Numbered from the stretch's first letter, positions 47,117 to 56,151 are shown. The stretch: DNA of 64,000 nt from Pseudalkalibacillus salsuginis (GCF_021646685.1 NZ_JAKJHW010000001.1:682001-746000); one strand, 5' to 3'. A program made the numbers and translations. Notes: a model not told the origin generated them from the sequence alone.

Positions 47117-47422
47117 TTGAAAACATCTACCATCCTGGGCACGATTATTGGGTTTGCCGCTGGTGTTTTGCTTACAAAACAATTAAGCTCCCGTCCGATT
47201 ACACCTGAATTAGCATTGAAAACGCTCAAACAGAAAGTGCCGTCGAAGATGAGCGGATCCTGGATTTATACCATTAAAGAATCCGTAGAAATGAACGGGC
47301 TGTCCTATAATGTATACAAAGGCGGGTTCACCCAATCGACTTCCTCTGGTGAAGAACATTACTTGTTTACCGTAGATGCGGATACCGGGTCAGTATTAGA
47401 AATCGCTAATACAAATATATAA
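47117..47422 (+). CDS. ytzB: YtzB-like PepSY-domain protein
   Basis: A 101-residue protein with an N-terminal hydrophobic anchor (about 4-22) and a PepSY-like domain (about 28-98: AWTY-like SGSWIYTI and FTVDADTGSVLEI). PepSY domains often inhibit or chaperone peptidases outside the membrane. TTG start behind AAAGGGG. It has its own terminator. The position next to ytnP and ytoP matches B. subtilis. Confidence 0.82.
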   Translation: MKTSTILGTIIGFAAGVLLTKQLSSRPITPELALKTLKQKVPSKMSGSWIYTIKESVEMNGLSYNVYKGGFTQSTSSGEEHYLFTVDADTGSVLEIANTNI

Positions 47423-47456
47423 TCAACAAGATCAACATATACATGGACATTCAAAA

Positions 47457-47490
47457 GGGGCGACTCAAACGTGGAGTCAGCCCCATTTTT
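47457..47490 (+). terminator. Terminator of ytzB
   Basis: GGGGCGACTC pairs with GAGTC-A-GCCCC (one bulged A) and is followed by ATTTTT. It also lies at the end of the convergent 47494 gene. Confidence 0.8.
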
Positions 47491-47493
47491 AGA

Positions 47494-48063
47494 TTAATTG
47501 AATGTGTGCTTTTGCCCGTATAGGTTGTTTTCAACCATGAAACGTGAAGATGAATACACCTGGTTCCCCCATACGAACATCAAATATACCGGAATAAGCA
47601 GGATAAGTGCATGTAATGACATGATCCATCCTAAGTTCATCTTCTTGCCAAGGTGATCGAATTGCTCTTTGTAATTTGTCAATGTGTCATTTTGGAACGC
47701 ACCAATTTCAGTAGCGGTCAACATTTTCCCATTTGTTGCATCGAAGTAGACAGTTTCTTTTCGATCAAAAGTGAAGATGTTGTCACGCACAGTTTGGAAT
47801 TCAGCAAGAGCCGCATACACCGTAATCGGACCTTGAGCTTCTTCTCCTTCTGCAGCTTCAGGATTCACTTCTACCTTAGTAACATGAGATAACTCTTTAA
47901 GACTACCGTTATTGAAATCATAATATTCATCCTGCAAAAAGTCTTTCGTAGCCTTCTGCATTTCTTCTGGTGCTTTTGCTCCGTTTTCAGCAGCTAATAC
48001 GCCAGTTCCCCCAAATACTAAAAGCGTTAAAGCCATCATAGCGGCCGTAAGTTGCTTAAGCAT
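47494..48063 (-). CDS. Exported or membrane protein of unknown function
   Basis: About 189 residues: a signal peptide (to VLAAENG), an extracellular alpha/beta domain, and a C-terminal membrane helix (about 150-168, WIMSLHALILLIPVYLMFVWG) with a short tail. I place the start at ATG 48063, about 11 bases after AGGAGGG; the ATG at 48072 lies almost on the ribosome site. I do not recognise the family. It is a single gene between ytzB and ytnP. Confidence 0.7.
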   Translation of the reverse strand: MLKQLTAAMMALTLLVFGGTGVLAAENGAKAPEEMQKATKDFLQDEYYDFNNGSLKELSHVTKVEVNPEAAEGEEAQGPITVYAALAEFQTVRDNIFTFDRKETVYFDATNGKMLTATEIGAFQNDTLTNYKEQFDHLGKKMNLGWIMSLHALILLIPVYLMFVWGNQVYSSSRFMVENNLYGQKHTFN

Positions 48064-48222
48064 ATCTATCATTCCCTCCTAAACGTCTGTTATAAGCCAA
48101 TTAATATATTACACTATCATTACTTCAAAAATCTATGTTAATTGTAACAGGTTTCTGTAAAAAATGTGACGTTTTTCAACAACCATTTTCTTACAAACCT
48201 TGTAAATGTGACAATTTATTGA

Positions 48223-49065
48223 TTATTTGTTTCGTTTAACAGAGTCCACGATTTCACCTTCATCATTGAACTTCACCGCACGATATATGGCATCATGATA
48301 AAATGTGAACCATGCATTCTCTGACATCCCTTTACCGATCCATTCCTGTTTTTGGCCGATAGAGGTCATCGGGTAGTCATCATAGGCTAAAACCCAAAGA
48401 GGATTCTTATGGGCATGGGTCGGCATTAAGTCCGCCATGTGAAATAGCTTATCTTTTCCTTGTTCAAAGTATAGTATGGAGTGTCCGTCACTATGGCCTC
48501 CTGTATGGATCATATGGAGGCCAGGCAGGACCTCGAACCGGTCTTTATAAGACTTGACCTGATCCTTAATTCCCTTCCAGTTCATTTCCCAATATGTATT
48601 TTTTGAGCGGATATTCGGGTTCCTCATTTCATTCCACTCTGTCTCTGAAGTATAGATCGTTGCGTTTTTAAAAGTAGAAACAAGTCGGTCACCTTCTGCT
48701 TTTGTCAGACCACAGGCATGATCGAAATGCATATGCGTCATGAGAACAAAATCAATATCATCTGTGGTAAGATTAAGCTCTGCTAACTCCCTATCAATGT
48801 TCGATTCTTCATTGACGCCATAATTTCTTTTCTGTTTATCAGAAAGTTTGTCGTTCCCCAGCCCAGATTCGATCAAGATATTTTTCCCCTCATATTGAAA
48901 GAAAATCGGGTCTGTCCGAAGCTCAACCTGATTCTTTTCATTAACCGGATACCTCTTGCTCCATAACGATTTCGGAACAACACCAAACATTGCTCCGCCA
49001 TCCATATTTGTTACACCGCCATTCAACCAGTGTAAGTTTACTTCCCCAAATTGCAGCGTTTCCAT
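48223..49065 (-). CDS. ytnP: YtnP, metallo-beta-lactamase-fold lactonase-like
   Basis: A cytosolic MBL-fold hydrolase of 280 residues with the metal motif [10 protein letters not shown] and later His and Asp ligands in HTGGHSDGH and [13 protein letters not shown]. subtilis YtnP degrades a streptomycete signalling lactone, so a quorum-quenching role is likely but the substrate here is unproven. The ribosome site is AGAGGAGTG. Position next to trmB is conserved. Confidence 0.92.
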   Translation of the reverse strand: METLQFGEVNLHWLNGGVTNMDGGAMFGVVPKSLWSKRYPVNEKNQVELRTDPIFFQYEGKNILIESGLGNDKLSDKQKRNYGVNEESNIDRELAELNLTTDDIDFVLMTHMHFDHACGLTKAEGDRLVSTFKNATIYTSETEWNEMRNPNIRSKNTYWEMNWKGIKDQVKSYKDRFEVLPGLHMIHTGGHSDGHSILYFEQGKDKLFHMADLMPTHAHKNPLWVLAYDDYPMTSIGQKQEWIGKGMSENAWFTFYHDAIYRAVKFNDEGEIVDSVKRNK

Positions 49066-49140
49066 GTTTGTTCACTCCTCTTACTCAATCTACTATTCAT
49101 TGTAGCATACCAACGCTTTAGAAGAAGTCGTTTAAAATCG

Positions 49141-49785
49141 CTATTTCGTACGATAAACAGCTTCACATCGATAAATCCGGTTACCCATTGCAGAAAATTT
49201 CTCTTCATACTCAGTCATCACATTTCCCTCAAATTCACTTTGATGTAAATCCAGACTCATATTGTTTAAGATCATTCCATATTTGGAAAAGCTATGAAGA
49301 GAGTATTCGAACAATTCTTGGTTATCGGTTTTCAGATGGATTTCTCCGCCAGGAATCAGAACTTTCTCATATGCTTTCAAAAATGATTCATACGTCAATC
49401 GCCGTTTTTCATGGCGGTTTTTCGGCCATGGATCTGAAAAGTTCAAATAGATACGATGGACTTCCCCAGCGTCAAAATAATGAATAAGGTCCATAGCATT
49501 TACATTCATCATACGGGCATTTTTCTGCCCTGATTCTTTTATTTTATCAATCGCCGATACGACGATGCTTTTCTGTCTTTCTATCCCGATAAAATTTGCG
49601 CTCTCGTGGCGTTTAGCCATTTCGGTAATGAATTGTCCTTTTCCAGTCCCAACTTCAATACAGATCGGATGATCGTTGTTGAAAAGTTCATTCCATTTCC
49701 CTTTCCAATTTTCCGGATCAGGCACGACGATTTGTGGATTGTCGTCCATTTTATATTGTGCCCATGGTTTATTTCTTAGACGCAT
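49141..49785 (-). CDS. trmB: tRNA (guanine-N7)-methyltransferase
   Basis: Methylates G46 of tRNAs with SAM. Class I methyltransferase motifs are CIEVGTGKGQFI (SAM binding) and IYLNFSDPWPKNRHEKRRL (family signature). I start at the ATG before RLRNKPWA (49785), after AAAGGG; the longer frame includes non-coding leader. At 214 residues it equals the B. subtilis length. Confidence 0.96.
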   Translation of the reverse strand: MRLRNKPWAQYKMDDNPQIVVPDPENWKGKWNELFNNDHPICIEVGTGKGQFITEMAKRHESANFIGIERQKSIVVSAIDKIKESGQKNARMMNVNAMDLIHYFDAGEVHRIYLNFSDPWPKNRHEKRRLTYESFLKAYEKVLIPGGEIHLKTDNQELFEYSLHSFSKYGMILNNMSLDLHQSEFEGNVMTEYEEKFSAMGNRIYRCEAVYRTK

Positions 49786-49999
49786 ACGTTCAAACCCTTT
49801 CTGATTACGTTTATCCTCGGATATTTTACCATGAAAGGCGTCAAAAAATGAAATTCGTATGATTAAATGTAACGTGTATTTTATATAAAGGAGAATCGGT
49901 GAGTATTTTGGAGTAATTTTTATCATCGTAGACGTAAATGACAACGACATAGTGAGAGCGTATCATATCCTTCCATATACCAATTATAGCCATTAGGGA

Positions 50000-50013
50000 A
50001 GTAAACGCTTTCA
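50000..50013. promoter_or_regulatory. cre-like box between trmB and a small gene
   Basis: AGTAAACGCTTTCA fits the cre consensus except for the first base. It lies 69 bases before the small membrane gene and upstream of divergent trmB. Function is uncertain. Confidence 0.4.
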
Positions 50014-50081
50014 AAGGTAACATTATAAACGTTATATTATTGGAACGTAAAAAAACACTACAGGAGTGGTTTAACGAATTC

Positions 50082-50261
50082 ATGTCTATTTTAAAAAAGA
50101 CCTTGTCGAAGACAGCAGAAGTAACAGTATTGACGATGTTCAGTGGATTATTTGCAGGTTATGCATTAGCTGTTTATCCATTTGAACTTATCGCACAAAA
50201 ACAAACGATCCGTGCACAAAAAGTTAAAATCAAGTACGCTTCTTCTCAGTACTCATCATAA
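50082..50261 (+). CDS. Small one-helix membrane protein (59 residues)
   Basis: Starts at ATG 50082; the nearest ribosome-like site (AGGAG) is about 15 bases away, unusually far. The product has a basic N terminus, a hydrophobic stretch (VTVLTMFSGLFAGYALAVYP) and a basic, tyrosine/serine-rich tail. The family is not recognised. A good terminator follows, which supports a transcript. Confidence 0.55.
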   Translation: MSILKKTLSKTAEVTVLTMFSGLFAGYALAVYPFELIAQKQTIRAQKVKIKYASSQYSS

Positions 50262-50326
50262 ATGTAAGGCTTCGTCCAATTTTAATGTTCATTTTTATGA
50301 ATATTGTTTTAGAAGCCAATTGAAAG

Positions 50327-50375
50327 AAAGATCTTGCTCAGGCTAACATGCTGGTCTGATGCAGGATCTTTTTTC
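50327..50375 (+). terminator. Terminator downstream of the 59-residue gene
   Basis: AGATCTTGC pairs with GCAGGATCT (one G-U) with a partly paired 23-base loop, ending in TTTTTT. Confidence 0.8.
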
Positions 50376-50529
50376 TTAGGGACAAATTACATCTATCCAA
50401 TCGCTAATCCGTATATACCAGTTTTAAGGTAAAGGATTGTTTTGAAGGAATGAAATCAAAACATTATCGCTAATAAGATGAAAAAAACGGTGATACTAAG
50501 TACAATGAAAGAAAAAAGGTGAGGATTAC

Positions 50530-50616
50530 ATGCAGGATTTTTTAATTTTTTGGGCTCCACCGCTTGTCTTGATCATTGCAATCATCAGTCTTTTCATTTG
50601 GGGAGCGAAAAAATAA
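50530..50616 (+). CDS. 28-residue one-helix protein, CydS-like
   Basis: ATG start with AAAGGTGAGG about 5 bases upstream. The peptide begins MQDFLIFWAPPLVLIIAI, continues as a single hydrophobic helix and ends WGAKK. Small subunits of cytochrome bd oxidase (CydS) in Bacillaceae have the same size and an N terminus of the form M-x-x-F-L-I-x-x-A-P. No cydAB genes are in the window, so it would act at a distance or be an unrelated look-alike. Confidence 0.5.
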   Translation: MQDFLIFWAPPLVLIIAIISLFIWGAKK

Positions 50617-50680
50617 CCGGATAAAAAGCATCCACATTGACACATCCTAAAAGCAAACCGACTTGAAAGGATGCGTAATC

Positions 50681-50956
50681 ATGCCATTACAAGTTAATGA
50701 TCAAATTTCATTGCTTGCGGATATTTTAAGAAGTCATCAGTTGGATCAGTGTGGTTCAGATTCAGAATGCCAACAGTTGGAGAGGTTGACGAATTCCCTG
50801 CTCCAAAATCCCCAGACCCCTTTAGAACTGCGGGACACCTTGATAGCTATCCAGACATACGGACAAAACGGCGGGCAAGCAAAGTCACTTGAACACCATA
50901 TCATCCAATCAAATGGTGATTTAAACCAATGGATGAGCGTGATCGATCAGATGTAG
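50681..50956 (+). CDS. ytzH: YtzH-like protein
   Basis: A 91-residue soluble, helical protein with two nearby Cys (DQCGSDSECQQLERL) and an NGGQAKSLEHHI segment, as in the YtzH family. The function is unknown. Start at ATG 50681 after GAAAGGATG. B. subtilis also has ytzH between trmB and ytmP. Confidence 0.88.
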   Translation: MPLQVNDQISLLADILRSHQLDQCGSDSECQQLERLTNSLLQNPQTPLELRDTLIAIQTYGQNGGQAKSLEHHIIQSNGDLNQWMSVIDQM

Positions 50957-50984
50957 CTTGGTTCAGATTACTTATAGAAATAAA

Positions 50985-51157
50985 GAAAAGCGCAAACACC
51001 CCGGTCGGCCACGAAGGGCACTGGAAGTCCGACGAGGAGGCTCGAACCAAACAAAGTTCGGTTCTGCGTGGGTAACACTTCGACCTAAATCAATGTGTCG
51101 GCCGCCGCTGAAGGTCTGAAGTGATCCAAGTGGTTGGGCGTTGGAGCTAGACATTCC
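50985..51157 (+). repeat. Family A intergenic repeat
   Basis: Plus-strand copy with AAAAGCGCAAACACC, CCGACGAGGAGGCTCGAACC, the AACAAAGTTCGGTTCTGCGT hairpin module and GAAGTGATCCAAGTGGTTGG. Same architecture as the copy starting at 36429. Confidence 0.75.
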
Positions 51158-51189
51158 TTCATCGGAATAAAAAGTTTTTCTAATCTTTT

Positions 51190-51240
51190 AAAGAAAACTC
51201 GGGCTTTGCCGAGCCTGTGGCGACGGCTGAGCCTAAGTTG
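51190..51240. repeat. Family D repeat, copy 1
   Basis: AAAGAAAACTCGGGCTTTGC followed by CGAGCC, a spacer and GGCTGAGCCTAAGTTG. It contains a perfect small hairpin (CTCGG / CCGAG). A second copy lies at 57251. Confidence 0.7.
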
Positions 51241-51262
51241 AAATTATACTTTCTTATCGCGC

Positions 51263-51296
51263 AAAAAAGATGAGCCCTTTCTAAAGGACTCATCTT
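51263..51296 (-). terminator. Terminator of ytmP
   Basis: On the minus strand AAGATGAGTCCTTT pairs with AAAGGGCTCATCTT (one G-U) and is followed by TTTT, 4 bases after the stop. Confidence 0.9.
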
Positions 51297-51300
51297 CTTT

Positions 51301-52089
51301 TCAGTGATATATTTGTTTATCTAATTGAACAAGGTAATTCATCCAATATTTCGCTTGTTCTTCTTGACCGCGTTCGAAGTGCCAAAAAATCGATTCTATT
51401 GTTTGAGCTACTATATACCAATGCATTCTTATTTTTAATGAATGTGTCAGCGGAATGCCATAGGAACGTAACCATTGGTCCCATTCCTCATCAGGGACAT
51501 ACCAATAGAGCAGCATAGCCAGATCCAACGCTGGATCTGCGATCATCGCTCCATCCCAGTCGATCAGGAACAATCTGTTCTCTTCAGAGATAAGCCAATT
51601 ATTATGATTTACATCACCATGACAAACAACATATTGGTCTGTTTGGACCTCGTGTAAATGCGAAGATAAGTAATCCAGATAAGGCTGAAGCTCTTCCTGG
51701 TATTGATGATTTTTATTTGTTTGATGTGATAATTCATCTAACACTGCTTCAGGGGTTAACGGTTGTTTCCCAATTCTGCGTAGCATCGAAAGCAATTCTT
51801 GTGAACGATGAATTTTGGAAAGCAGTTTAGCAACTAACTGTTGATTCATCTCTGCAGCTTTAAGCTCTCTACCATTCAACCAGTGCTGGGCAGTTATGAC
51901 GTCTCCATTTTCTAATCGCTTGGTCCATAAAAGCTTTGGAACGATCCCCTCTGCCGATAATACAGCAAGGAATGGTGACGAGTTTCTTTTTAAGAAGATT
52001 TTCTCTTCTCCATATTGTGCGATATAGGCTTCACCGGTTGCACCACCCGCAGGCTTGACCTGCCAGCCGCTTCCTAATATGTGTTTCAA
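51301..52089 (-). CDS. ytmP: YtmP, APH-fold phosphotransferase
   Basis: A choline/aminoglycoside-kinase-like protein of 262 residues. The phosphotransferase loop is CHGDVNHNNWLI and the metal-binding Asp follows in LIDWDGAMIADP, so catalysis looks possible; the natural substrate is unknown. I start at TTG 52089 after GAAGGTG, where the N terminus (KHILGSGWQVKPAGGATGEA) lines up with B. subtilis YtmP; an ATG at 52113 has no ribosome site. Confidence 0.92.
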   Translation of the reverse strand: MKHILGSGWQVKPAGGATGEAYIAQYGEEKIFLKRNSSPFLAVLSAEGIVPKLLWTKRLENGDVITAQHWLNGRELKAAEMNQQLVAKLLSKIHRSQELLSMLRRIGKQPLTPEAVLDELSHQTNKNHQYQEELQPYLDYLSSHLHEVQTDQYVVCHGDVNHNNWLISEENRLFLIDWDGAMIADPALDLAMLLYWYVPDEEWDQWLRSYGIPLTHSLKIRMHWYIVAQTIESIFWHFERGQEEQAKYWMNYLVQLDKQIYH

Positions 52090-52113
52090 TACGTTCACCT
52101 TCGATTTCATCAT

Positions 52114-52495
52114 TCTATCTTTATTATCGGCTAAATTAAATCATTTCAAAGTATACAAACACGATAAATCTGTACAGATATAATATTTTAACACATAAAT
52201 GCCCGTTCAAAAAGACACGAATTAGAAACAAGCAGTTCAAGGCACGACGGTTTTGAGGACTGAAGTGTATCTTTTAATACATGAGGACCGGAAAAACCGA
52301 GTAACGCCGAGATGCGCTGTTTATCATTTGATGGCTCTTTTGAACTTCTTATTAAATGCCTGTTCAAAAAGACACGAATTAGAAACATCACCGGTTAACT
52401 GCGTCACGTCCTGTGACAACACCGGTACTAGTACGTCCTGTGCGTCAGACATGTGCCGTTTAAATGTCTTTTTAAGTCAGCTACCCCCAACCAGA
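52114..52495. other. Repeat-bearing gap between ytmP and ytlR
   Basis: Holds the direct-repeat element described next and a GC-rich stretch with CACGTCCTGTGACAACACCG near 52405-52430. No gene seen. Confidence 0.6.
52197..52387. repeat. Intergenic element flanked by 34-bp direct repeats (family E)
   Basis: AAATGCCYGTTCAAAAAGAC plus ACGAATTAGAAACA occurs at 52197-52230 and 52354-52387 with one difference. Between the copies lies the pattern TTTTGAGGACTGAAGTGTAT ... ATACATGAGGACCGG ... CTCTTTTGAACTT, partly inverted, which recalls a dispersed repeat of Bacillus genomes. Confidence 0.75.
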
Positions 52496-53428
52496 TCACT
52501 TGACTAACAAACGTTTGGAATGAATCTTGATATTGACCGGAGTTGAACCGATCAACTCACCATCTGCGTGCATCGTTGCTGGTCTATTTGTATCAACTTC
52601 GATCTCCTTCCCTACCAATAACGTAACTTCTTTCAATTTGGTATGTAATCCTAAAAAAACAGTCCCGAATAGAATCAGCAGTTTTCTTCTGGAAAGGTTA
52701 TGGACAATACATACGTTCAATAGTCCATCGTTGGGTATCGCATCCGGACTGATCTTCATTCCACCACCATAATATTTAATATTGGTCGTAGCAATCAACC
52801 AGACATCACTGAATTCATGTTCCTTCCCATCCACCTTTATTTTCAACTGGAATGGCTGGTATGTCATTGCTAATTTCATAACAGTAATGATGTAAGATAA
52901 AGATCCCATCCCTATTTTATTTAATATCCCTTTATATTTTGATTCGTTCGTACGCCTCGCTACTTCTCCGTCAAAACCGATTCCGAGTGAGCTTGTAAAA
53001 AAACTGGGTTTATGTTTCCGCTTACGAAGCCGATACTCACCTATATCAAATCTTCTAATTCGGCTCTTCTTTGAAGTGATATGAAGAAGAGCTTGTGCTG
53101 TTGCCCTGGGAATTTTAAAACCTCTTGCAAAATCGTTACCGGATCCGGCAGAAATAAAAGAGACTGGTATAGCCGGATGATGGCTTAATCCATTGATCAC
53201 CTCATGCATCGTACCGTCGCCACCAACAGTGACAATCCCCTTCATATGTTCATGATGAATATGGGCCATTTGTTGAGCAATGTCTTTTCCATGCCCTGGT
53301 CTTTGGGTAAAAAAGCTTCGGTAGGGTATATTTTGTTCTTGTAAATTACGTTTTACTTTCTCCCAAACCTTTTCCCCTCTACCGTTCCCAGCTTTAGGAT
53401 TGATGATGAAGATGTAGAACTTTTCCAT
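52496..53428 (-). CDS. ytlR: YtlR, diacylglycerol/lipid kinase family protein
   Basis: A DAGK-catalytic-domain protein of 310 residues. The nucleotide motifs are NPKAGNGRG, VGGDGTMHEVING and SAGSGNDFARG; the second domain includes SLGIGFDGEVA and the late MHADGELIG. B. subtilis DgkB is the main diacylglycerol kinase and YtlR a paralogue with less certain substrate. The Lys-rich C terminus may contact the membrane. Confidence 0.92.
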   Translation of the reverse strand: MEKFYIFIINPKAGNGRGEKVWEKVKRNLQEQNIPYRSFFTQRPGHGKDIAQQMAHIHHEHMKGIVTVGGDGTMHEVINGLSHHPAIPVSFISAGSGNDFARGFKIPRATAQALLHITSKKSRIRRFDIGEYRLRKRKHKPSFFTSSLGIGFDGEVARRTNESKYKGILNKIGMGSLSYIITVMKLAMTYQPFQLKIKVDGKEHEFSDVWLIATTNIKYYGGGMKISPDAIPNDGLLNVCIVHNLSRRKLLILFGTVFLGLHTKLKEVTLLVGKEIEVDTNRPATMHADGELIGSTPVNIKIHSKRLLVK

Positions 53429-53600
53429 TTATAAGCCACTCTCTTTCGATGGTCTTATTCTTTTTTCAACAAAATGTTCTGAAATTCCTCTTTATCCGTA
53501 TATAAATGTCGTCAATGATAACTGTTTGTTTGGATAGTACACATGATTTTCGTACTGTTCTTATCCTACGAAGCGCTCATACGGACATTTAGTCCATCAT

Positions 53601-54515
53601 TCAATCGGAACTTGACTCATCCCACTGATGCTTATCACGATCCCATTCCGGCCTTCTGTAAGCCGAGGTTGCACAATGTGCCAATACGATTTTAGCAGCT
53701 TTCAGTTGCTTGAATTTGATTGGACTCAGCTGCCTTTTCAACGCTTTTTTCCACTCACTATAATTAGTCTGATCAACAATTTGGATATAAGATGGTATAT
53801 TGTCGCGATTCATATATGCATTTTGTGCAAGTATGATATAAGAAATTTTCAGTTCGGTCGTTTTGATATCGGTGACTGATTCTATAAAATAATTCATCCG
53901 CTGGACAGCAGAGATTGGATTGATGATTTTCCGTTTCTCTTCATGCCTTTCACATTCCCAGAATCGATTCCGTGATGTATGGACAACCTCACCTTTACTT
54001 GTCTCTAATAGAACAATCGCTTTGATCGAATCAGGACCAATCAAAAGCACATCCAATTGGGTCTGGGCTTTTTTCAATTGAATGATAGGTTTGTAGAGCA
54101 CCAGATAGTTATCCGGCAATTCTTGGACAAGGAAGCGAAGGAATTTGTCCTGTTTAATCGTTGAACTGATTACGGATGTTTCTCTTATTGTGGAACTCGC
54201 CCACTTCAATTGAAATTGGAACAGCTCTTCCCGGAAATCTTCTTTCACTTCAGATAAACTTCGGGGATCGATCCTCACCTTTCCGGACTCGATTATTTCA
54301 TTTTCTGGATTGTCCCGTTTCCTTTTCCACCATTTACTCTTAGTAGGATGCTCTTGTTCAGGGGAATACAAATCTTCCTTCATCTGATCGATTTCCCAAT
54401 TCACTTTTACCCTATTCCAACGATCGCGTTTCAATCGCGTATATTGTCCTGTATAACGAAAAACATCCTGTTCATACCTTGAAACGCAATCCTCCAATTT
54501 GATCAGTTGTGCCAA
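53601..54515 (-). CDS. NERD-like nuclease-related protein (YtlQ-type)
   Basis: A 304-residue soluble, basic protein. The central region (LKKAQTQLDVLLIGPDSIKA followed by IVLLETSKGE) looks like the nuclease-related NERD fold, in which D-x-L-L and an E-x-K-type strand form a PD-(D/E)xK site; here the second motif reads LLETSKG, so the active site is not typical and activity is doubtful. It lies 17 bases after the LrgB-like gene in one operon with thpR. In B. subtilis the comparable position has ytlQ. Confidence 0.65.
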   Translation of the reverse strand: MAQLIKLEDCVSRYEQDVFRYTGQYTRLKRDRWNRVKVNWEIDQMKEDLYSPEQEHPTKSKWWKRKRDNPENEIIESGKVRIDPRSLSEVKEDFREELFQFQLKWASSTIRETSVISSTIKQDKFLRFLVQELPDNYLVLYKPIIQLKKAQTQLDVLLIGPDSIKAIVLLETSKGEVVHTSRNRFWECERHEEKRKIINPISAVQRMNYFIESVTDIKTTELKISYIILAQNAYMNRDNIPSYIQIVDQTNYSEWKKALKRQLSPIKFKQLKAAKIVLAHCATSAYRRPEWDRDKHQWDESSSD

Positions 54516-54532
54516 TCTTTATCACCTGCCTT

Positions 54533-55219
54533 TTAAACCCATGAAGCAATGATTGGGATGATGATGGATGCCACAAGTGCTGAAATGGTCATCGCTACTG
54601 AGCTTGTCGCTGCTGCTTGGCTGCCATATTCCAGGGCTTTTGAAGTCCCGATTGCATGTGAAGCAGCCCCCAAACCCAATCCTCGCGACATATCACTCTT
54701 TATTTTAAACCATTTGAATAAGTAGGGTGCTGTGATTACACCGCCTATTCCAGCAATCATGGCGAATACGACGACTATTGAAGGCATACCGCCTGAAACT
54801 CTTGTTATCTCCATTGCCACAGGAGTCGTAACCGATTTTGGCAACAGAGACAAAATAACATTTTGAGATGTTCCAATCATCTGGGCGAAAAATAACCCTG
54901 AAAACACACCTACACAAACTCCTGTAACAATACATAAAAGGAGCGGAAACGTATATTGCATCAACAAGCTACGGTGGATATAAAGCGGATAAGCAAGAGC
55001 GACAACTGCTGGTCCTAATAGCTTATCGATCCACACTGCACCTGTCATGTATGTTTCATAAGAAAAATCGAGAATGACCAAAAAACAAATGATAACAGTT
55101 ACAGCCGTCAAAATAGGTGTCAGAAGAGGATGTCTCCATTTTCTATAGAGTTGGAGGCTCAATAGGTATAAGCCGATTGTTAATGCTGGAAATGAAATTT
55201 CTATCAAACTATGTTTCAT
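54533..55219 (-). CDS. LrgB/CidB-family membrane protein
   Basis: A 228-residue protein with six or seven helices. The family signature is SLLPKSVTTPVAMEITRVSGG and GLGAASHAIGTSKA. Together with its LrgA-type partner it forms a holin-like or pyruvate-type transport system; both roles are described for relatives. The start overlaps the partner gene by 11 bases. Confidence 0.93.
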   Translation of the reverse strand: MKHSLIEISFPALTIGLYLLSLQLYRKWRHPLLTPILTAVTVIICFLVILDFSYETYMTGAVWIDKLLGPAVVALAYPLYIHRSLLMQYTFPLLLCIVTGVCVGVFSGLFFAQMIGTSQNVILSLLPKSVTTPVAMEITRVSGGMPSIVVVFAMIAGIGGVITAPYLFKWFKIKSDMSRGLGLGAASHAIGTSKALEYGSQAAATSSVAMTISALVASIIIPIIASWV

Positions 55220-55583
55220 TTGACCTCTTCCTCAGGCGTTTTGACATAAAAAAGTCCAACAATTTCCCGGAGATGAGCATCACGAGAATTGTACTGACAA
55301 GGACTGCCGGGATAAGAAGCAATCCTTTTCCTTTGAAAACATGACTGAATTCCATGACCCCAACCGTCACAGGAATGAAAAAGAGCGTTAGATGAGCAAG
55401 CAGGTATCGACTTCCTTCCTGTATCCATCTTAATGGGAGGATCTTTGTCACGAGCAGACAAAAAAGAAGGACCATTCCAATGATACTTCCCGGAATCATA
55501 AGATCCAAAGCATTTTGAATCCAGGTTCCCGCTAAATACATAGAATAAAGAACCAGAACTTGTATGATGACAATAGCTACCAT
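55209..55583 (-). CDS. CidA/LrgA-family membrane protein
   Basis: A 124-residue protein with four helices, carrying MIPGSIIGMVLLFCLL and LLAHLTLFFIPVTVGVME, the hallmarks of CidA/LrgA. I start at ATG 55583, 10 bases after the thpR stop, with a weak AGAGTG site, so coupling to thpR is likely. LrgA and CidA cannot be told apart here. Confidence 0.92.
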   Translation of the reverse strand: MVAIVIIQVLVLYSMYLAGTWIQNALDLMIPGSIIGMVLLFCLLVTKILPLRWIQEGSRYLLAHLTLFFIPVTVGVMEFSHVFKGKGLLLIPAVLVSTILVMLISGKLLDFFMSKRLRKRSNET

Positions 55584-55593
55584 TCGTATCACT

Positions 55594-56151
55594 CTACAAG
55601 TCTCCGATCTTGAAGCGTCGGTATGGAACGTACATCGGTTCCTTACCTGGGTGTATTTCATATAAGATGATTTCATTGACTTCCCAGCTGCACCCAGTCA
55701 ATTCTGTTGGCAAGATGCAGCATTCATTCGAAACACGCTGGGAGTCACCCCCCCACCGTTTTCCAAGCGTAATATGGGGCCGATAAGGCCTTGATTCCAC
55801 CTCGAAACCGGCTGAGAAGCACCTCTGTTTCGTCCGTTCTTGCAGCTGGTTCAGCTGTTCAGAATGGTCGATCCCTAACCAAAACACACGGGGGGTCTTC
55901 GGATTCCCAAAATAACCGACATTATTTAAGGCTAATCGAAAAGAAGGTGTATTGATCTTATCCATTTCTTCAATCAATTGGCCTAACCTTTCATCAGGAG
56001 ATGCTCCTAGAAATTGAAGCGTAATATGGTAATCACCCAAAACTGTCCATTTCTTAAACGGAAGAAGTGGCTTGACTTCTTCTGCATAGCTGTGGATTTT
56101 CGTTTGGATTTCTTCTGGAATCGGTACTGCCAAGAAAGTGTGCCTAGACAT
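55594..56151 (-). CDS. thpR: RNA 2',3'-cyclic phosphodiesterase
   Basis: A 2H-phosphoesterase (formerly 2'-5' RNA ligase) of 185 residues that opens RNA 2',3'-cyclic phosphates. The two HxT/S motifs are HITLQFLG (about residues 43-50) and HITLGKRW (about 131-138). It is the first gene of an apparent four-gene operon with the LrgA/LrgB pair and the NERD-like gene. Corresponds to B. subtilis YtlP. Confidence 0.93.
   Translation of the reverse strand: MSRHTFLAVPIPEEIQTKIHSYAEEVKPLLPFKKWTVLGDYHITLQFLGASPDERLGQLIEEMDKINTPSFRLALNNVGYFGNPKTPRVFWLGIDHSEQLNQLQERTKQRCFSAGFEVESRPYRPHITLGKRWGGDSQRVSNECCILPTELTGCSWEVNEIILYEIHPGKEPMYVPYRRFKIGDL

Larger units (their letters stand above)
50957..51300. other. 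Repeat-filled gap between ytzH and ytmP
   Basis: Contains a family A repeat, a family D repeat and the ytmP terminator; no gene seen. Confidence 0.7.
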
